This document shows, piece by piece, positions 16,475 to 25,716 of a stretch of DNA of 64,000 nucleotides. The DNA comes from Azospirillum oleiclasticum (GTDB lineage Bacteria > Pseudomonadota > Alphaproteobacteria > Azospirillales > Azospirillaceae), in contig NZ_JABFFR010000033.1 in NCBI RefSeq assembly GCF_013423485.1, positions 62,001 through 126,000 on the forward strand, written 5' to 3'. The notes beneath the pieces were generated by a model. It saw only the letters and a program-made list of their open reading frames with translations. It had not been told where the DNA came from and ran no database searches. A program made the position numbers and the translations under genes. The first letter of the stretch is position 1; each line of letters opens with the position of its first letter.

Positions 16475-16675
16475 CAGAAACCTCCCGCACCAATGCCGGC
16501 ACCACGCAGCCGTCCATTTGATACCAGCCCTGTCCGGGGATTCAAGCCGAAGTAGCGCCGCAGCGCCGGATTTCCCCGTAAAGGCCGGCCATCCAGCCGA
16601 AAGGAGCCTTTGACAGCCCCGTCGGGATGACGACATCCTTCCGGCCCAAGAAGACCCCCCTGAGGAACCGCCCCC

Positions 16676-17956
16676 ATGACCAGACAGGCACCCCGCGTCA
16701 CCGGCCCGACCTCGGCCGCTTCCGGCAACGGCATCACGCGGCGCGCCTTCTCGGCCGGGGTCGCGGGTGTCGGCACGCTCGCCGCGCTGGGCGGCGCGCC
16801 GGCCTTCGCGCAGGGGGCCGCCGGGCTGAAGGTGGGTGTGCTGCTGCCGCGCTCCGGGCATCTGGCGCAGGCCGGCCAGGCCTGCCAACGTGGGGCGGAC
16901 ATCGCGCCGCAGCTCCTGGCCGATCTCGGCTATCCGGTCGAGATTCTGTCCGCGGACACCGAATCGAGCGTTGACGTTGCACGCTCGCGCGCGGAGAAGC
17001 TGATCAACGACGGTGCGAACGTGATCGTCGGCGCCTTCGACAGCGGCCAGACCGCCGCCGCCGCCCAGGTGTGCGAACAGCGCGGCGTCCCGCTGGTGAT
17101 CAACATCGCGGCGGCCGACCGGTTGACCGAGCAGGGCTACAAGACGCTGTTCCGCAACTTCCCCACCAGCACCATGCTCGTCAGCAACGGACTGGCGCTG
17201 ATGAAGGAGCTGTTCGCGGCGAGCGGTGCCACGCCGAAATCGGCCGTGTTCATGCACGCCAACGACACCTTCGGCATGGCGAACAAGCAGGCGCTGGACG
17301 CCCTGTTCCCGACGCTGTCGATGCCCTTCCCGATCGTGGAGCAGATCGCCTACGACCCCAAGGCGCAGGATCTGGCGGTGGAGGTGGCGAAGGCCAAGGC
17401 GACCGGCGCCGATCTGGCGATCGTCACCACCCGCGCCAACGACGCCATCATGCTGGTGCGCGAGATGGTGAAGCAGCGGTGGGAGCCGATGGGGATCGTG
17501 TCGCCCGGCTCGCCCGGCCTGTACGACGAGCAGTTCTACAAGGTGCTGGGCAAGTACGCCGACTTCCACATCACCAACCTGCCCTGGTACGATCCCAAGG
17601 CTGAGCTGTCGCAGCGGGTGGAGAGGATCTTCAAGAGCCGCTACCCCAACGACCGCTACGAGGGCTACGCCTTCAACATCGCCTTCACGCTGGAGGCGAT
17701 CCTGGTGGCGGCGGACGCCTTCAAGCGGGCGGGGTCGGCGGCACCCGACGCCATGCTGGCGGCACTCCGCGCCACCAACCTGGAGCGCAAGATGATGGTC
17801 GGCCCGGCCATCACCTTCGACGAGAAGGGGCAGAACACCCGCCTCGCCTCGGCCTGCGTCCAGAACCGCAACCTGCGGCCCACCGTCGTGCTGCCCAAGG
17901 GCTCGGCGGAGATGGAGCCGGTCTTCCCGATGCCGGGGTGGCAGAAGCGCGCCTGA
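16676..17956 (+). CDS. ABC transporter substrate-binding protein, branched-chain amino acid type
   Basis: 426 residues with a Tat-like leader (ITRRAFSAGVAGVGTLAAL) and an AFAQ cleavage site. The mature chain has the periplasmic-binding-protein type 1 pattern ('LKVGVLLPRSGHLAQAGQACQRGADIA', then 'VIVGAFDSGQTAAAAQVCEQRGVPLVI'). LivJ-type proteins of this fold bind amino acids, and also aromatic or aliphatic carboxylates, amides and urea. The livH, livM and livG genes follow after two unrelated genes and livF lies further on. The ligand cannot be read from sequence; the nearby acyl-CoA synthetase favours a carboxylic acid. Confidence 0.88.
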   Translation: MTRQAPRVTGPTSAASGNGITRRAFSAGVAGVGTLAALGGAPAFAQGAAGLKVGVLLPRSGHLAQAGQACQRGADIAPQLLADLGYPVEILSADTESSVDVARSRAEKLINDGANVIVGAFDSGQTAAAAQVCEQRGVPLVINIAAADRLTEQGYKTLFRNFPTSTMLVSNGLALMKELFAASGATPKSAVFMHANDTFGMANKQALDALFPTLSMPFPIVEQIAYDPKAQDLAVEVAKAKATGADLAIVTTRANDAIMLVREMVKQRWEPMGIVSPGSPGLYDEQFYKVLGKYADFHITNLPWYDPKAELSQRVERIFKSRYPNDRYEGYAFNIAFTLEAILVAADAFKRAGSAAPDAMLAALRATNLERKMMVGPAITFDEKGQNTRLASACVQNRNLRPTVVLPKGSAEMEPVFPMPGWQKRA

Positions 17957-18011
17957 GGCGCACGGCCGGCGGAGCCGCCGGCCACCCGGCCGTTGCAACC
18001 GACGAGGGCCC

Positions 18012-18602
18012 ATGCTGCACGAGATCATGCTCGGCATCTCCCGCTTCGGCGAATCGTCGTTGCTCCTGCCGCTGTCGGTCGTGGTGGCGGTGGCGCTCTA
18101 TCTCCGCGCGCCGGGGGAGGCCGCGGGGTGGATGCGTGCGGTGCTGCTGTGCGTCATAGCCACCGCCCTCGCCAAGGTGGTCGGCTACGCGCTCCATGAG
18201 ATGGGCCTGCGGCTGGTGCGCAGCACCAGCGGCCACGCCGCCTTCGCCGCCATGTTCTATGTGGGGCTGTGGAAGGTCTTCGGGCGCGGGCTGCCGCAGC
18301 CCTTGACCGGTCTGCTGTGTCTGGCGGCGTTGGGCATGGCGGCGGCGGTGGCGGTCAGCCGCGTCGCGCTGAACGTCCATTCCGTGCGGGAGATCCTGGC
18401 CGGCGGGCTGGTGGGGCTGGTGGTGGCGCTGGTCTTCGCCGCCCGCCCGGTGGGCGCGCGCTTTCAGATGGCGGCCGTATCCGTCGCCTTCCTGGTGGTC
18501 GTGGCGGCCAGCGTCACCCTGCACGCGCAGGGCCTGCGATCGGAAACCGTGCTGCGGAACGCCGGCCTGATGGTGGCGGAGGCGCTGGCCCGCCGGTCGT
18601 GA
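18012..18602 (+). CDS. PAP2-family membrane phosphatase
   Basis: 196 residues with five or six membrane segments. PAP2 motifs are partly visible: 'KVVGYALHEMGLR', 'STSGHAAF' and 'SRVALNVHSVREILAG'. The conserved SGH and SR-x5-H residues are present; the usual final Asp is Glu here. Such enzymes remove phosphate from lipids such as undecaprenyl pyrophosphate or phosphatidate. It lies between the binding-protein gene and the permease genes without an obvious link to transport, so the insertion is curious. The call is good, the substrate open. Confidence 0.72.
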   Translation: MLHEIMLGISRFGESSLLLPLSVVVAVALYLRAPGEAAGWMRAVLLCVIATALAKVVGYALHEMGLRLVRSTSGHAAFAAMFYVGLWKVFGRGLPQPLTGLLCLAALGMAAAVAVSRVALNVHSVREILAGGLVGLVVALVFAARPVGARFQMAAVSVAFLVVVAASVTLHAQGLRSETVLRNAGLMVAEALARRS

Positions 18603-18617
18603 CGGGCCGGCGGCGGG

Positions 18618-19907
18618 TCAGGCCGTTTGCGCCTCGCGGCAGTAGGCGAGCAACCGTCCGGCCGCGTCGGCACCGGCTTCGCCCGCCGGATAGGTGTAGG
18701 GCCGGAAGCGTCCCCGATCCGCCACCGGCCAGTCGTCGGGGCTGTCGCCCTCCCCATGGCCGAGCACGATGCGGGCCAGCGACGGGGAGTAACCCGCGGT
18801 CGTCGGCAGGCAGACCACCGGCCGGGTCGCCGCGAACAGGTCGGCGACGATGTTGGACGCGCCGAACGCGACGACGGTGTCGGGGTCGAACGCCGCTACT
18901 TGGTCGACCAGCGCCCCGACCTTGCCGGCGTCGAAATGGCGGTCGGTGGCCGACACCATGCGGACGCGCCCGTCGCCGACCGCCACCGACTGCACGCCCT
19001 CGAAGCCGTCGGCCATGTTGTAGGCGAATTCCGGCACGAATCCGTTCTCGGGGGCCACCGCCATGGCGTTGGCGTTGACCACCAGCACCTCGCAGCCGTG
19101 CTCGTCCTGGAGCTGTCGGGACAGCTCGAGCACCGTGACCGAGGGCGCATGATCGGCGCCCAGGACCTGGTTGGTGATCAGGGCGATCCGCCGCACCGGA
19201 TCGCGCGGTGCGACCGGCCGCAGGCGCATCGTCACCCCGTAGCGCAGCGCTGTCTGTTCGACCAGCAGCCGGTGCATCCCGTGCAGCTCGTTCCGGGTGA
19301 AGGCACCGGTGTCGCCATCGACCGCTTCGCCGCGGTAGAGCTGGAACTGCATGCCCCAATAGGCGTAATGCAGCGACGGAACGGTGAAGCCTTCCGGCTC
19401 GGCGAGCACCGCCGCGACCAGATCGCGGTAATGCCGGAGGTCGCCGTCGAGGTGGAAGAGCAGCGATCGCCGGCGCATCACGTCGCCCAATGCATAGTCG
19501 CGGTCCACCTCGGCGGCGGCGGCGCGGCGCGAGTCGGGATCGTAGCGGCGGATGAGGTTGGCGAGCGCGCCGATGTTGCCCCAGCCCTCGCCGGCGTTGC
19601 ACAGCAGGGTCAGGGCACGGGCGAAGCTCACCGCCGCCTCCCGTTGGCGGCCGACGGCGTGCAGCGCGTGGCCGAGGTTGGCGTTGAACATGGCCGAGCC
19701 GCCATCGGCCGCGACCGCCTGGCCGATCAGATCGGCCGCGTCGGCGGGGCGTCCGGACTGCAGCGCCAGCACGCCCAACAGGTGCAGCGCGTCGGCCTGT
19801 CCCGGTGCCGCCGCCAGCACCTCGCGGTAGAGCCGTTCGGCCTCCGCCGTGCGGCCGGCCCGATGATGTTCGGTGGCCACGGCGAGCGTCTGCTGGATGT
19901 CGTGCAT
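18618..19907 (-). CDS. TPR protein with glycosyltransferase-like C-terminal domain (function unknown)
   Basis: 429 residues. Three to four TPR units occupy residues 1-120 ('AEAERLYREVLAAAPGQADALHLLGVLALQSGR', then 'NANLGHALHAVGR' and 'AGEGWGNIGALA'). The remainder is alpha/beta ('RRIALITNQVLGADHAPSVTVLELSRQLQDEHGCEVLVVNA', then 'DTVVAFGASNIVADLF'), like a GT-B or nucleotide-binding fold. TPR-glycosyltransferase fusions modify proteins or flagellin in related bacteria. It is oriented against its neighbours and so probably an independent unit. Confidence 0.62.
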   Translation of the reverse strand: MHDIQQTLAVATEHHRAGRTAEAERLYREVLAAAPGQADALHLLGVLALQSGRPADAADLIGQAVAADGGSAMFNANLGHALHAVGRQREAAVSFARALTLLCNAGEGWGNIGALANLIRRYDPDSRRAAAAEVDRDYALGDVMRRRSLLFHLDGDLRHYRDLVAAVLAEPEGFTVPSLHYAYWGMQFQLYRGEAVDGDTGAFTRNELHGMHRLLVEQTALRYGVTMRLRPVAPRDPVRRIALITNQVLGADHAPSVTVLELSRQLQDEHGCEVLVVNANAMAVAPENGFVPEFAYNMADGFEGVQSVAVGDGRVRMVSATDRHFDAGKVGALVDQVAAFDPDTVVAFGASNIVADLFAATRPVVCLPTTAGYSPSLARIVLGHGEGDSPDDWPVADRGRFRPYTYPAGEAGADAAGRLLAYCREAQTA

Positions 19908-20069
19908 GGCGGCGGCTCTCCCGGCCGTTGACGGTTCCTCTGGCCCATCTGTTTACCCGCTTTGCTCCGCCGCGGGGCAAACTTTCAGCGGCCGGCGATC
20001 GTTCGCGGACCCTGGACTCGCGCCGCCGTGGCTGGTAACCCCACCCTGCCGTTCCAACGGGTGCCGTGG

Positions 20070-20939
20070 ATGTCGTTCGACTATCACCTCAACATCGTCG
20101 CGTCGGGGTTGCTGACCGGCCTGATCTACGGGCTGGCGGCGCTCGGGCTGTCGGTGATCTTCGGCGTCGTGCGCGTGGTGAACTTCGCGCACGGGGAGAT
20201 GATGGTGGCCGGCATGTACGGCGCCGTGCTGCTGTCCGGGCTGGCCGGGCTCGACCCGGTGCTGGCGGCGCCGCTGGTGGCGGCGGTGCTGTTCGTCTTC
20301 GGCTGGCTGCTCCAGCGCCGGCTGGTCAACCGTTTCGTGGAACGGCCGGAGCACATGCAGTTCATCCTGCTGCTGGGCGTCGCCACCATCCTGCTGAACG
20401 CGCTGCTGCTGGTGTTCGGCCCCGATTCGCGCAGCGTGCAGGTGCCCTACGGCTTCGACACGGTGGAGCTGGGGCCGCTGCTGCTGGACGAGGTGAGGTT
20501 GCGCGCCGGCGCCGCGGCGATCGTCGTGGCCGCCGCCCTGTTCGCCTTCTTCCGCTTCAGCCGCACCGGCAAGGCGATCCGCGCCTGCGCCGACAACCCG
20601 CTGGGCGCGCGCGTGGTGGGGCTGGACATCGACCGGCTGTACGCGCTGACCTTCGGCATCGGCTCGGCCGTCGTCGGTATCGCCGGAACGCTGATGGTGC
20701 TTCTGGTGGACGCACGGCCGCAGCTGGCGCCCGAATACACGCTGCTGTCCTTCATCATCGTCATCGTCGGCGGGCTTGGCAGTCTGCCCGGCGCGCTGCT
20801 CGGCGGCGTGCTGATCGGGGTGTCGGAGGCGCTGGCCGGCTTCCTGCTGACGCCGTCGCTGAAGACCCTGTTCAGCTACCTCGTCCTCATCCTCGTGCTG
20901 CTGGTGCGGCCGCAGGGCCTGCTGGGAAAACGCTCGTGA
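20070..20939 (+). CDS. livH: branched-chain-type ABC transporter permease (LivH)
   Basis: 289 residues with eight or so membrane segments and the LivH hallmarks 'GLIYGLAALGLSVIFGVVRVVNFAHGE' and 'AADNPLGARVVGLDIDRLYALTFG'-like EAA region ('ACADNPLGARVVGLD'). It forms the membrane channel with LivM. ATG 20070 fits the family start; the open frame extends to 19962. Its stop overlaps the GTG start of livM (GTGA), showing an operon. Confidence 0.93.
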   Translation: MSFDYHLNIVASGLLTGLIYGLAALGLSVIFGVVRVVNFAHGEMMVAGMYGAVLLSGLAGLDPVLAAPLVAAVLFVFGWLLQRRLVNRFVERPEHMQFILLLGVATILLNALLLVFGPDSRSVQVPYGFDTVELGPLLLDEVRLRAGAAAIVVAAALFAFFRFSRTGKAIRACADNPLGARVVGLDIDRLYALTFGIGSAVVGIAGTLMVLLVDARPQLAPEYTLLSFIIVIVGGLGSLPGALLGGVLIGVSEALAGFLLTPSLKTLFSYLVLILVLLVRPQGLLGKRS

Positions 20940-21913
20940 ACGCGCGCGCCGCCGTCCTTCTCGCCCTGTTCGCGGGCGCCCTCGCCGTGGCGCCGCTGGT
21001 CGCCGACCGCTACGTCCTGTCGGTGCTCACCACGGTCTTGTGGTTCGCCTATCTGGGGCAGGCGTGGAACGTGATGATGGGCTTCGCCGGCCTGCTGTCG
21101 CTGGGCCACGCGCTGTATGTCGGGCTGGGGGCGTATGTCAGCGCGGCGCTGTTCGTGCATTTCGGCATCGGGCCCTGGCTGGGGCTGTGGGCGGCGATGC
21201 TGGCGGCGGGGGCGGCGGGGGCCTTCATCGGCGTCCTGGGTTTCCGCTTCGGGGTGCGCGGCGTGCATTTCGCGCTGCTGACCATCGCCTTCTCCGAGGT
21301 GGCGCGGATCAGCTTCGACCACATGGCGTGGTTCGGCGGCTCCGGCGGCCTGTTCATCCCGGTGGCGGCTGACGGGGGCGATCCGCTGAACCTGCGCGGC
21401 TCGCCCACGCTGTTCTACTACGTCATCCTGGTGCTGGCGCTCGGCGCGCTGGCGCTGGCGCGCCTTCTGCTGCACAGCCGGCTCGGCTACCGCTGGCTCG
21501 CCATCCGCGAGGATCCGGAGGCGGCGGAGGCGGTGGGCGTGGACCTGTTCACCGCTCGCATCGCGGCCGTCGTGGTGTCGGCGGCGCTGACGGCACTCGG
21601 CGGCGTCTTCCAGGCCTTCTATTTCAGCAGCCTGTTCCCGGAGCAGGTGTTCTCCATGGGCCGCTCCATCGAGATCATCCTGCCCGCCATCATCGGCGGC
21701 ATCGGCACGGTGTTCGGCCCGGTGCTGGGGGCGGTGATCCTGACCCCGCTGGGGGAGGTGCTGGCCTGGGCGCTGGAGGTGTCCGGCCTGGATCTGCCCG
21801 GCCTCAAGCAGCTCTTCTACGGGGTGGCGCTGGTGGTGATCGTCGTTTACCGGCCGGACGGGGTGTGGCCTTGGCTGGCCCGCCGTCTCGGGCTTGGTGC
21901 TGGGGACCGTTGA
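20936..21913 (+). CDS. livM: branched-chain-type ABC transporter permease (LivM)
   Basis: 325 residues, GTG start overlapping the livH stop. It shows 'LGQAWNVMMGFAGLLSLGHALYVGLGAYVSA', the conserved LivM core, and a C-terminal EAA region ('AIREDPEAAEAVGVDLFTARIAAVVVSAALTALGGVF'). It heterodimerises with LivH. livG starts two bases after its stop. Confidence 0.93.
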   Translation: MNARAAVLLALFAGALAVAPLVADRYVLSVLTTVLWFAYLGQAWNVMMGFAGLLSLGHALYVGLGAYVSAALFVHFGIGPWLGLWAAMLAAGAAGAFIGVLGFRFGVRGVHFALLTIAFSEVARISFDHMAWFGGSGGLFIPVAADGGDPLNLRGSPTLFYYVILVLALGALALARLLLHSRLGYRWLAIREDPEAAEAVGVDLFTARIAAVVVSAALTALGGVFQAFYFSSLFPEQVFSMGRSIEIILPAIIGGIGTVFGPVLGAVILTPLGEVLAWALEVSGLDLPGLKQLFYGVALVVIVVYRPDGVWPWLARRLGLGAGDR

Positions 21914-21914
21914 G

Positions 21915-22640
21915 ATGGGCGACCTTCTGGAGGTCCACGGCCTCACCAAGCGCTTTCGCGGGCTGAAGGCGGTGTCGGAGGTCGGCTTCGCCGTGCCGCA
22001 GGGCGCCATCGTCGCGCTGATTGGGCCGAATGGTGCGGGAAAGACGACCACCTTCAACCTGATCGCCGGCGTCTTCCCGCCCGACGAGGGGGAGGTGCGG
22101 CTCGCCGGCCGGCCGATCACCGGGCTTCGTCCCAACCGCATCTGCGCCGCCGGCATCGGCCGTACCTTTCAGATCGTACGCCCCTTCGCCGGTCTGACGG
22201 TGGAGCAGAATGTGGTCATCGGCGCGCTGGCGCGTGAGTCGCGGGTGGACGCGGCGCGGGCGCAGGCGCACGCGGTGCTGGAACGGCTCGGCCTCGCCGA
22301 CCAGGCCGGACGGATGGCGGGAAGCCTGACGCTGCCCGACCGCAAGCGGCTGGAGGTGGCCCGCGCGCTGGCCACCCGGCCGACGCTGCTGCTTCTGGAC
22401 GAAGTGCTGGCCGGCCTGCGGCCGACCGAGGTTGACCGCATGGTCGAGGTCCTGCGCGACCTGAACCGCCGCGACGGGCTGACCATCCTGCTGATCGAGC
22501 ATGTCATGCGGGCTGTGATGGCGCTGTCGGATCGCGTCGTGGTGCTGGACCATGGCGAACGCATCGCCGAGGGAACCCCGGCGGAGGTCGTGGCCGACCC
22601 GCGGGTGATCGCGTCCTACCTCGGCTCCGAGGCCTTCTGA
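21915..22640 (+). CDS. livG: branched-chain-type ABC transporter ATP-binding protein (LivG)
   Basis: 241 residues with Walker A 'GPNGAGKTTTF', Q-loop 'GIGRTFQIVRPF', Walker B 'LLLLDEVLAGL' and switch His in 'LLIEHVM'. ATG 21915 follows GGGGA nine bases upstream; the frame runs back into livM. The signature sequence is 'SLTLPDRKRLEVARAL', degenerate at the LSGGQ position, as often in LivG. Its partner LivF is encoded at 29988-30692 instead of adjacent, which is unusual. Confidence 0.93.
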   Translation: MGDLLEVHGLTKRFRGLKAVSEVGFAVPQGAIVALIGPNGAGKTTTFNLIAGVFPPDEGEVRLAGRPITGLRPNRICAAGIGRTFQIVRPFAGLTVEQNVVIGALARESRVDAARAQAHAVLERLGLADQAGRMAGSLTLPDRKRLEVARALATRPTLLLLDEVLAGLRPTEVDRMVEVLRDLNRRDGLTILLIEHVMRAVMALSDRVVVLDHGERIAEGTPAEVVADPRVIASYLGSEAF

Positions 22641-22653
22641 TCCCGTTGTTTTT

Positions 22654-22692
22654 CAAAGAATTTTAGAAGAACCCGATGCACACGATTCTTTG
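22654..22692. promoter_or_regulatory. inverted repeat in the chemoreceptor promoter region
   Basis: CAAAGAAT 22654-22661 and ATTCTTTG 22685-22692 form an 8-bp inverted repeat separated by 23 bases in an AT-rich region between livG and the first chemoreceptor. It may be a weak transcript end for livG or a regulator site; no T-run follows. Confidence 0.3.
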
Positions 22693-22830
22693 TGTGGCGT
22701 GATCATTTTGCGTTGAACCGAATGTGGTAGGAAACCATAGTTGCATGCACGGATAATTAGGGCCGGCGGTTCAAGATCGGCCGTGGCAGGTGCCGGACGC
22801 AACGGCGCCCGGGACGCGGAGAGGTGCGGC

Positions 22831-24534
22831 ATGGCTTGGTACGACAATCTGGCGACCGGACGGCGGCTCGCCATCGGGTTCGTGGCCCTGATCCTGGTGA
22901 TGATCATGAACACCGGCGTGACGCTGGTTATGACGGGAGAGGCGAAGGACGCGACCCGGCAGATGGCGGATACCCGGCTTCCCACCGCGTTGATCAGCCA
23001 GCAGCTTGCCACCGAGATAGCGGGTGCCGAGGCGGCGCTGAGCGGTTTCATCCTGACCGCCCATCCCGAGCTGCGCGACCGCCGGCAGGCGCATTGGGAG
23101 GAGGTGTTGCGGCTGGTCAAGGAGATGGACCGGCTGTCCGCAAACTGGACCGACCCGGAGAGCGTGAAGCTGTGGCAGGCGATGAAGCCGATGGTCGATC
23201 TGGTCGGCACCACGCTGGACATGGCCGAGACCGCCGCGGTGACCGGGCAGAAGGAGGTCGCGCACATGACCTTCGCCGACGACGCCGTGCCCCTGGCCAA
23301 CGAGATCCGCGTCTATCTGATCGGCAGCGCCGACCATCCCGGCGTCGTGCAGCGTGAGCGCGACGGACTGTACGGCGACATGGGCGGCGTCCAGGCCCTG
23401 GGCGACCGGCAGACCGCGGCGCAGTGGCTGCTGCTGGCGCTGGCGCTCGGTGTGGCCCTCGTCTCGCTCGTCGTCACCACCCGTTCCATCGCCCGCCCGC
23501 TGGTGGCGATGACCGGCACCATGACCCGGCTTGCCGACGGTGACGAGACGGCGGAGGTTCCGGCCACCGGTCGCCGCGACGAGATCGGCGCCATGGCTCA
23601 GGCCGTCCTCGTCTTCAAGGAGAGCATCATCCGGTCGCGCCGCGCTGCCGAGCGCGAGCGGGCGGAGCAGGAAGCGGCGGAGCGGCGTGCCCGCGCCATC
23701 GCCGACCTGACCGGCCGGTTCGATTCGGAGGCGTCGGCGGTGCTGGGCCATGTCTCCTCGGCCGCGGTACAGATGCAGGCCACCGCCGGACAGCTCGCCA
23801 GCACGGCCGAGCAGACCTCCCGCCAGTCGACCGCCGTCGCCGCGGCGTCCGAACAGGCCTCCGCCAACGTCCAGACCGTGGCGGTGGCGACGGAGGAGCT
23901 GGCCTCCTCGGTGCAGGAGATCGCCCGGCAGGTGGCCCAGTCCTCCGGCATCGCCGGGGAGGCGGTGGCCAAGGCGGACGAGGCCGGCCACGCGATGCAG
24001 GAGCTGGCAGACGCCTCGCACGAGATCGTCAAGGTCATCGACCTGATCACCCAGATCGCGTCGCAGACCCGCCTGCTGGCGTTGAACGCCACCATCGAGG
24101 CGGCCCGGGCGGGCGACGCGGGCAAAGGCTTCAGCGTGGTCGCGGCGGAGGTGAAGGCGCTGGCCGATCAGACCACCCGCGCCACCGACGAGATCGCCGG
24201 CCGCATCACCGCCATCCGCACCGGCACCCAGCAGGCGGTCTCCAGCATCGGCGGGGTGATGGACACCATCCGCCGCGTCAGCGACGTGTCGGCCAGCATC
24301 GCCGCCTCGGTCGAGGAGCAGCAGGCCGCCACCCGCGAGATCGCCCGCAACGTCCAGCAGGCGGCCACCGGCACGCAGGAGGTCTCCACCCACATCACCG
24401 ACGTGAACCGCGCCGCCAACGACACCGGAACCGCAGCCCGCCATGTGCTGGGTGCGGCCGACACGCTGTCGGCGCAGGCCGAGACCCTGCGCGGTCAGGT
24501 GGAGCGGTTCCTGCAGGCGGTGCGGGCAGCCTGA
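22831..24534 (+). CDS. methyl-accepting chemotaxis protein
   Basis: 567 residues. TM1 lies at about 10-35; a four-helix-bundle periplasmic sensor at about 36-190 (charged, helical, '[28 protein letters not shown]'); TM2 at about 195-215; then HAMP (215-270) and the signalling domain with the hairpin tip '[30 protein letters not shown]'. ATG 22831 has GGAGAGG upstream. It probably responds to a small molecule or oxygen/metabolite. The neighbouring Liv transporter suggests, but does not show, a shared ligand. Confidence 0.93.
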   Translation: MAWYDNLATGRRLAIGFVALILVMIMNTGVTLVMTGEAKDATRQMADTRLPTALISQQLATEIAGAEAALSGFILTAHPELRDRRQAHWEEVLRLVKEMDRLSANWTDPESVKLWQAMKPMVDLVGTTLDMAETAAVTGQKEVAHMTFADDAVPLANEIRVYLIGSADHPGVVQRERDGLYGDMGGVQALGDRQTAAQWLLLALALGVALVSLVVTTRSIARPLVAMTGTMTRLADGDETAEVPATGRRDEIGAMAQAVLVFKESIIRSRRAAERERAEQEAAERRARAIADLTGRFDSEASAVLGHVSSAAVQMQATAGQLASTAEQTSRQSTAVAAASEQASANVQTVAVATEELASSVQEIARQVAQSSGIAGEAVAKADEAGHAMQELADASHEIVKVIDLITQIASQTRLLALNATIEAARAGDAGKGFSVVAAEVKALADQTTRATDEIAGRITAIRTGTQQAVSSIGGVMDTIRRVSDVSASIAASVEEQQAATREIARNVQQAATGTQEVSTHITDVNRAANDTGTAARHVLGAADTLSAQAETLRGQVERFLQAVRAA

Positions 24535-24553
24535 GGGGCCGCCCGCGGTCGCG

Positions 24554-25006
24554 TCAGTTCACGATCCGCCAAGTCCCGTCCGGTTGCTGGCACGCCGTGC
24601 CGTAGCCGGGCCGGGCAACGCCGCCGACGCGGATCGTGCTCTGGTACTCGCGGCAATACTGCCCGTTCCGCGCCTGATACACGGGACCGGCCGGCTCGGC
24701 GGTGATGGCCGGCGGCGGCGGTGCGTACACGAAACCCGCCGGCGGCGGGGCGTACACGAAGCCCGGCGGAGGAGGCGCGTACACCACCGGGGGCGGGGCC
24801 GGGCGGATTACCACCGGCGGGGGCGAGAGCCAGATGACAGGCGGCCCGACATAAACCCGCGGTCCGCCGTCGTGATACCCCCAACCGCCGTGATGGTGGC
24901 GGTAATCCACGCGCTGGAAGGCGTCGGCCAGGGCCGGCGCCCAGCCGGCCGGAACAATCATGGCGACCGCAACCGCGATGCCTGTCAGGGTGTGGTGTGC
25001 CCGCAT
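24554..25006 (-). CDS. secreted Pro-rich protein with 17-kDa surface antigen domain
   Basis: 150 residues. A signal peptide (to about residue 28, ALA-DA) is followed by a His/Gly/Tyr/Pro-rich stretch with tandem 'FVYAPPP' units, and a C-terminal domain 'YCREYQSTIRVGG...GTACQQPDGTWRIV' shared with the Rickettsia 17-kDa antigen/RT0821 family. The related gene immediately upstream shares this ending. The protein is likely surface or periplasmic; the domain is of unknown molecular function. Confidence 0.78.
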   Translation of the reverse strand: MRAHHTLTGIAVAVAMIVPAGWAPALADAFQRVDYRHHHGGWGYHDGGPRVYVGPPVIWLSPPPVVIRPAPPPVVYAPPPPGFVYAPPPAGFVYAPPPPAITAEPAGPVYQARNGQYCREYQSTIRVGGVARPGYGTACQQPDGTWRIVN

Positions 25007-25071
25007 GGGCGTCGTCCTGTCCAAGGGAGATCGACGAAGCCTACACCCGGCGGCGGCGCTGGACCAGCCTG

Positions 25072-25578
25072 TCAGGAGACGATGCGCCAGGAGCCATCGG
25101 GTTGCTGGCAGGCGGTGCCGACACCCTGCTCCAGCCGCCCCTGGATGGTGATGGTGCTCTGGAATTCCCGGCAATAGTCGCCGGACGAGCTGTATCCGTC
25201 GCGCGTCGGCGTGTAGCTGCCGTAATTGCCGGTGCCGGGGTTGTTCCAGCGGATGGTGCTGCCCACCGGCGCGCCATAAGCGCGGCTGGCAGCCTGATCG
25301 GCGTACGTGAGGTCGGCGCGGTCGAGCGAGGCGCCCGCCTCGCTGCCTAGGTAGGCGCCGAGCAGGGTGCCGAGACCCACCATCGCGAGCTTCCCGGTCC
25401 CGCCGCCGAACCGCGATCCCGCCAGCCCGCCGGCCACCCCGCCCAGCACGGCGCCCGCCGTCTGCTTCTGGCCGTAGCTTCCGACGCCGCCGGCGGAGCC
25501 GTCGGGGTAGTAGCCCGGCGCGGCGCAGCCGGCCAGCAGGGAGGCGCTGAGCATCGCGGCGATCATCGGCGTCTTCAT
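25072..25578 (-). CDS. 17-kDa surface antigen-like lipoprotein
   Basis: 168 residues. Lipobox LAGC gives an outer-membrane lipoprotein. A Gly-rich segment ('GAVLGGVAGGLAGSRFGGGTGKLAMVGLGTLLGAYLG') with glycine-zipper character precedes the C-terminal domain 'YCREFQSTITIQG...GTACQQPDGSWRIV'. GAAGGA precedes ATG 25578. The paralogue at 24554 shares the last 35-40 residues, so the two arose by duplication, one keeping the glycine zipper and lipobox, the other acquiring Pro repeats. The function of the family in envelope structure is not defined. Confidence 0.85.
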   Translation of the reverse strand: MKTPMIAAMLSASLLAGCAAPGYYPDGSAGGVGSYGQKQTAGAVLGGVAGGLAGSRFGGGTGKLAMVGLGTLLGAYLGSEAGASLDRADLTYADQAASRAYGAPVGSTIRWNNPGTGNYGSYTPTRDGYSSSGDYCREFQSTITIQGRLEQGVGTACQQPDGSWRIVS

Positions 25579-25716
25579 CTTCGTCCTTCGTTCCCAACTC
25601 TGCGGGCGCGTGCCCGTCCTGTCGCTGTGAACGTACGGGGGAGGCTGCCTATTCCCGGCGCGGCCGCGTGGGGGTAGACTGCGCGTGAACGAACGGTCGT
25701 CACGGGAGGGGACGGG

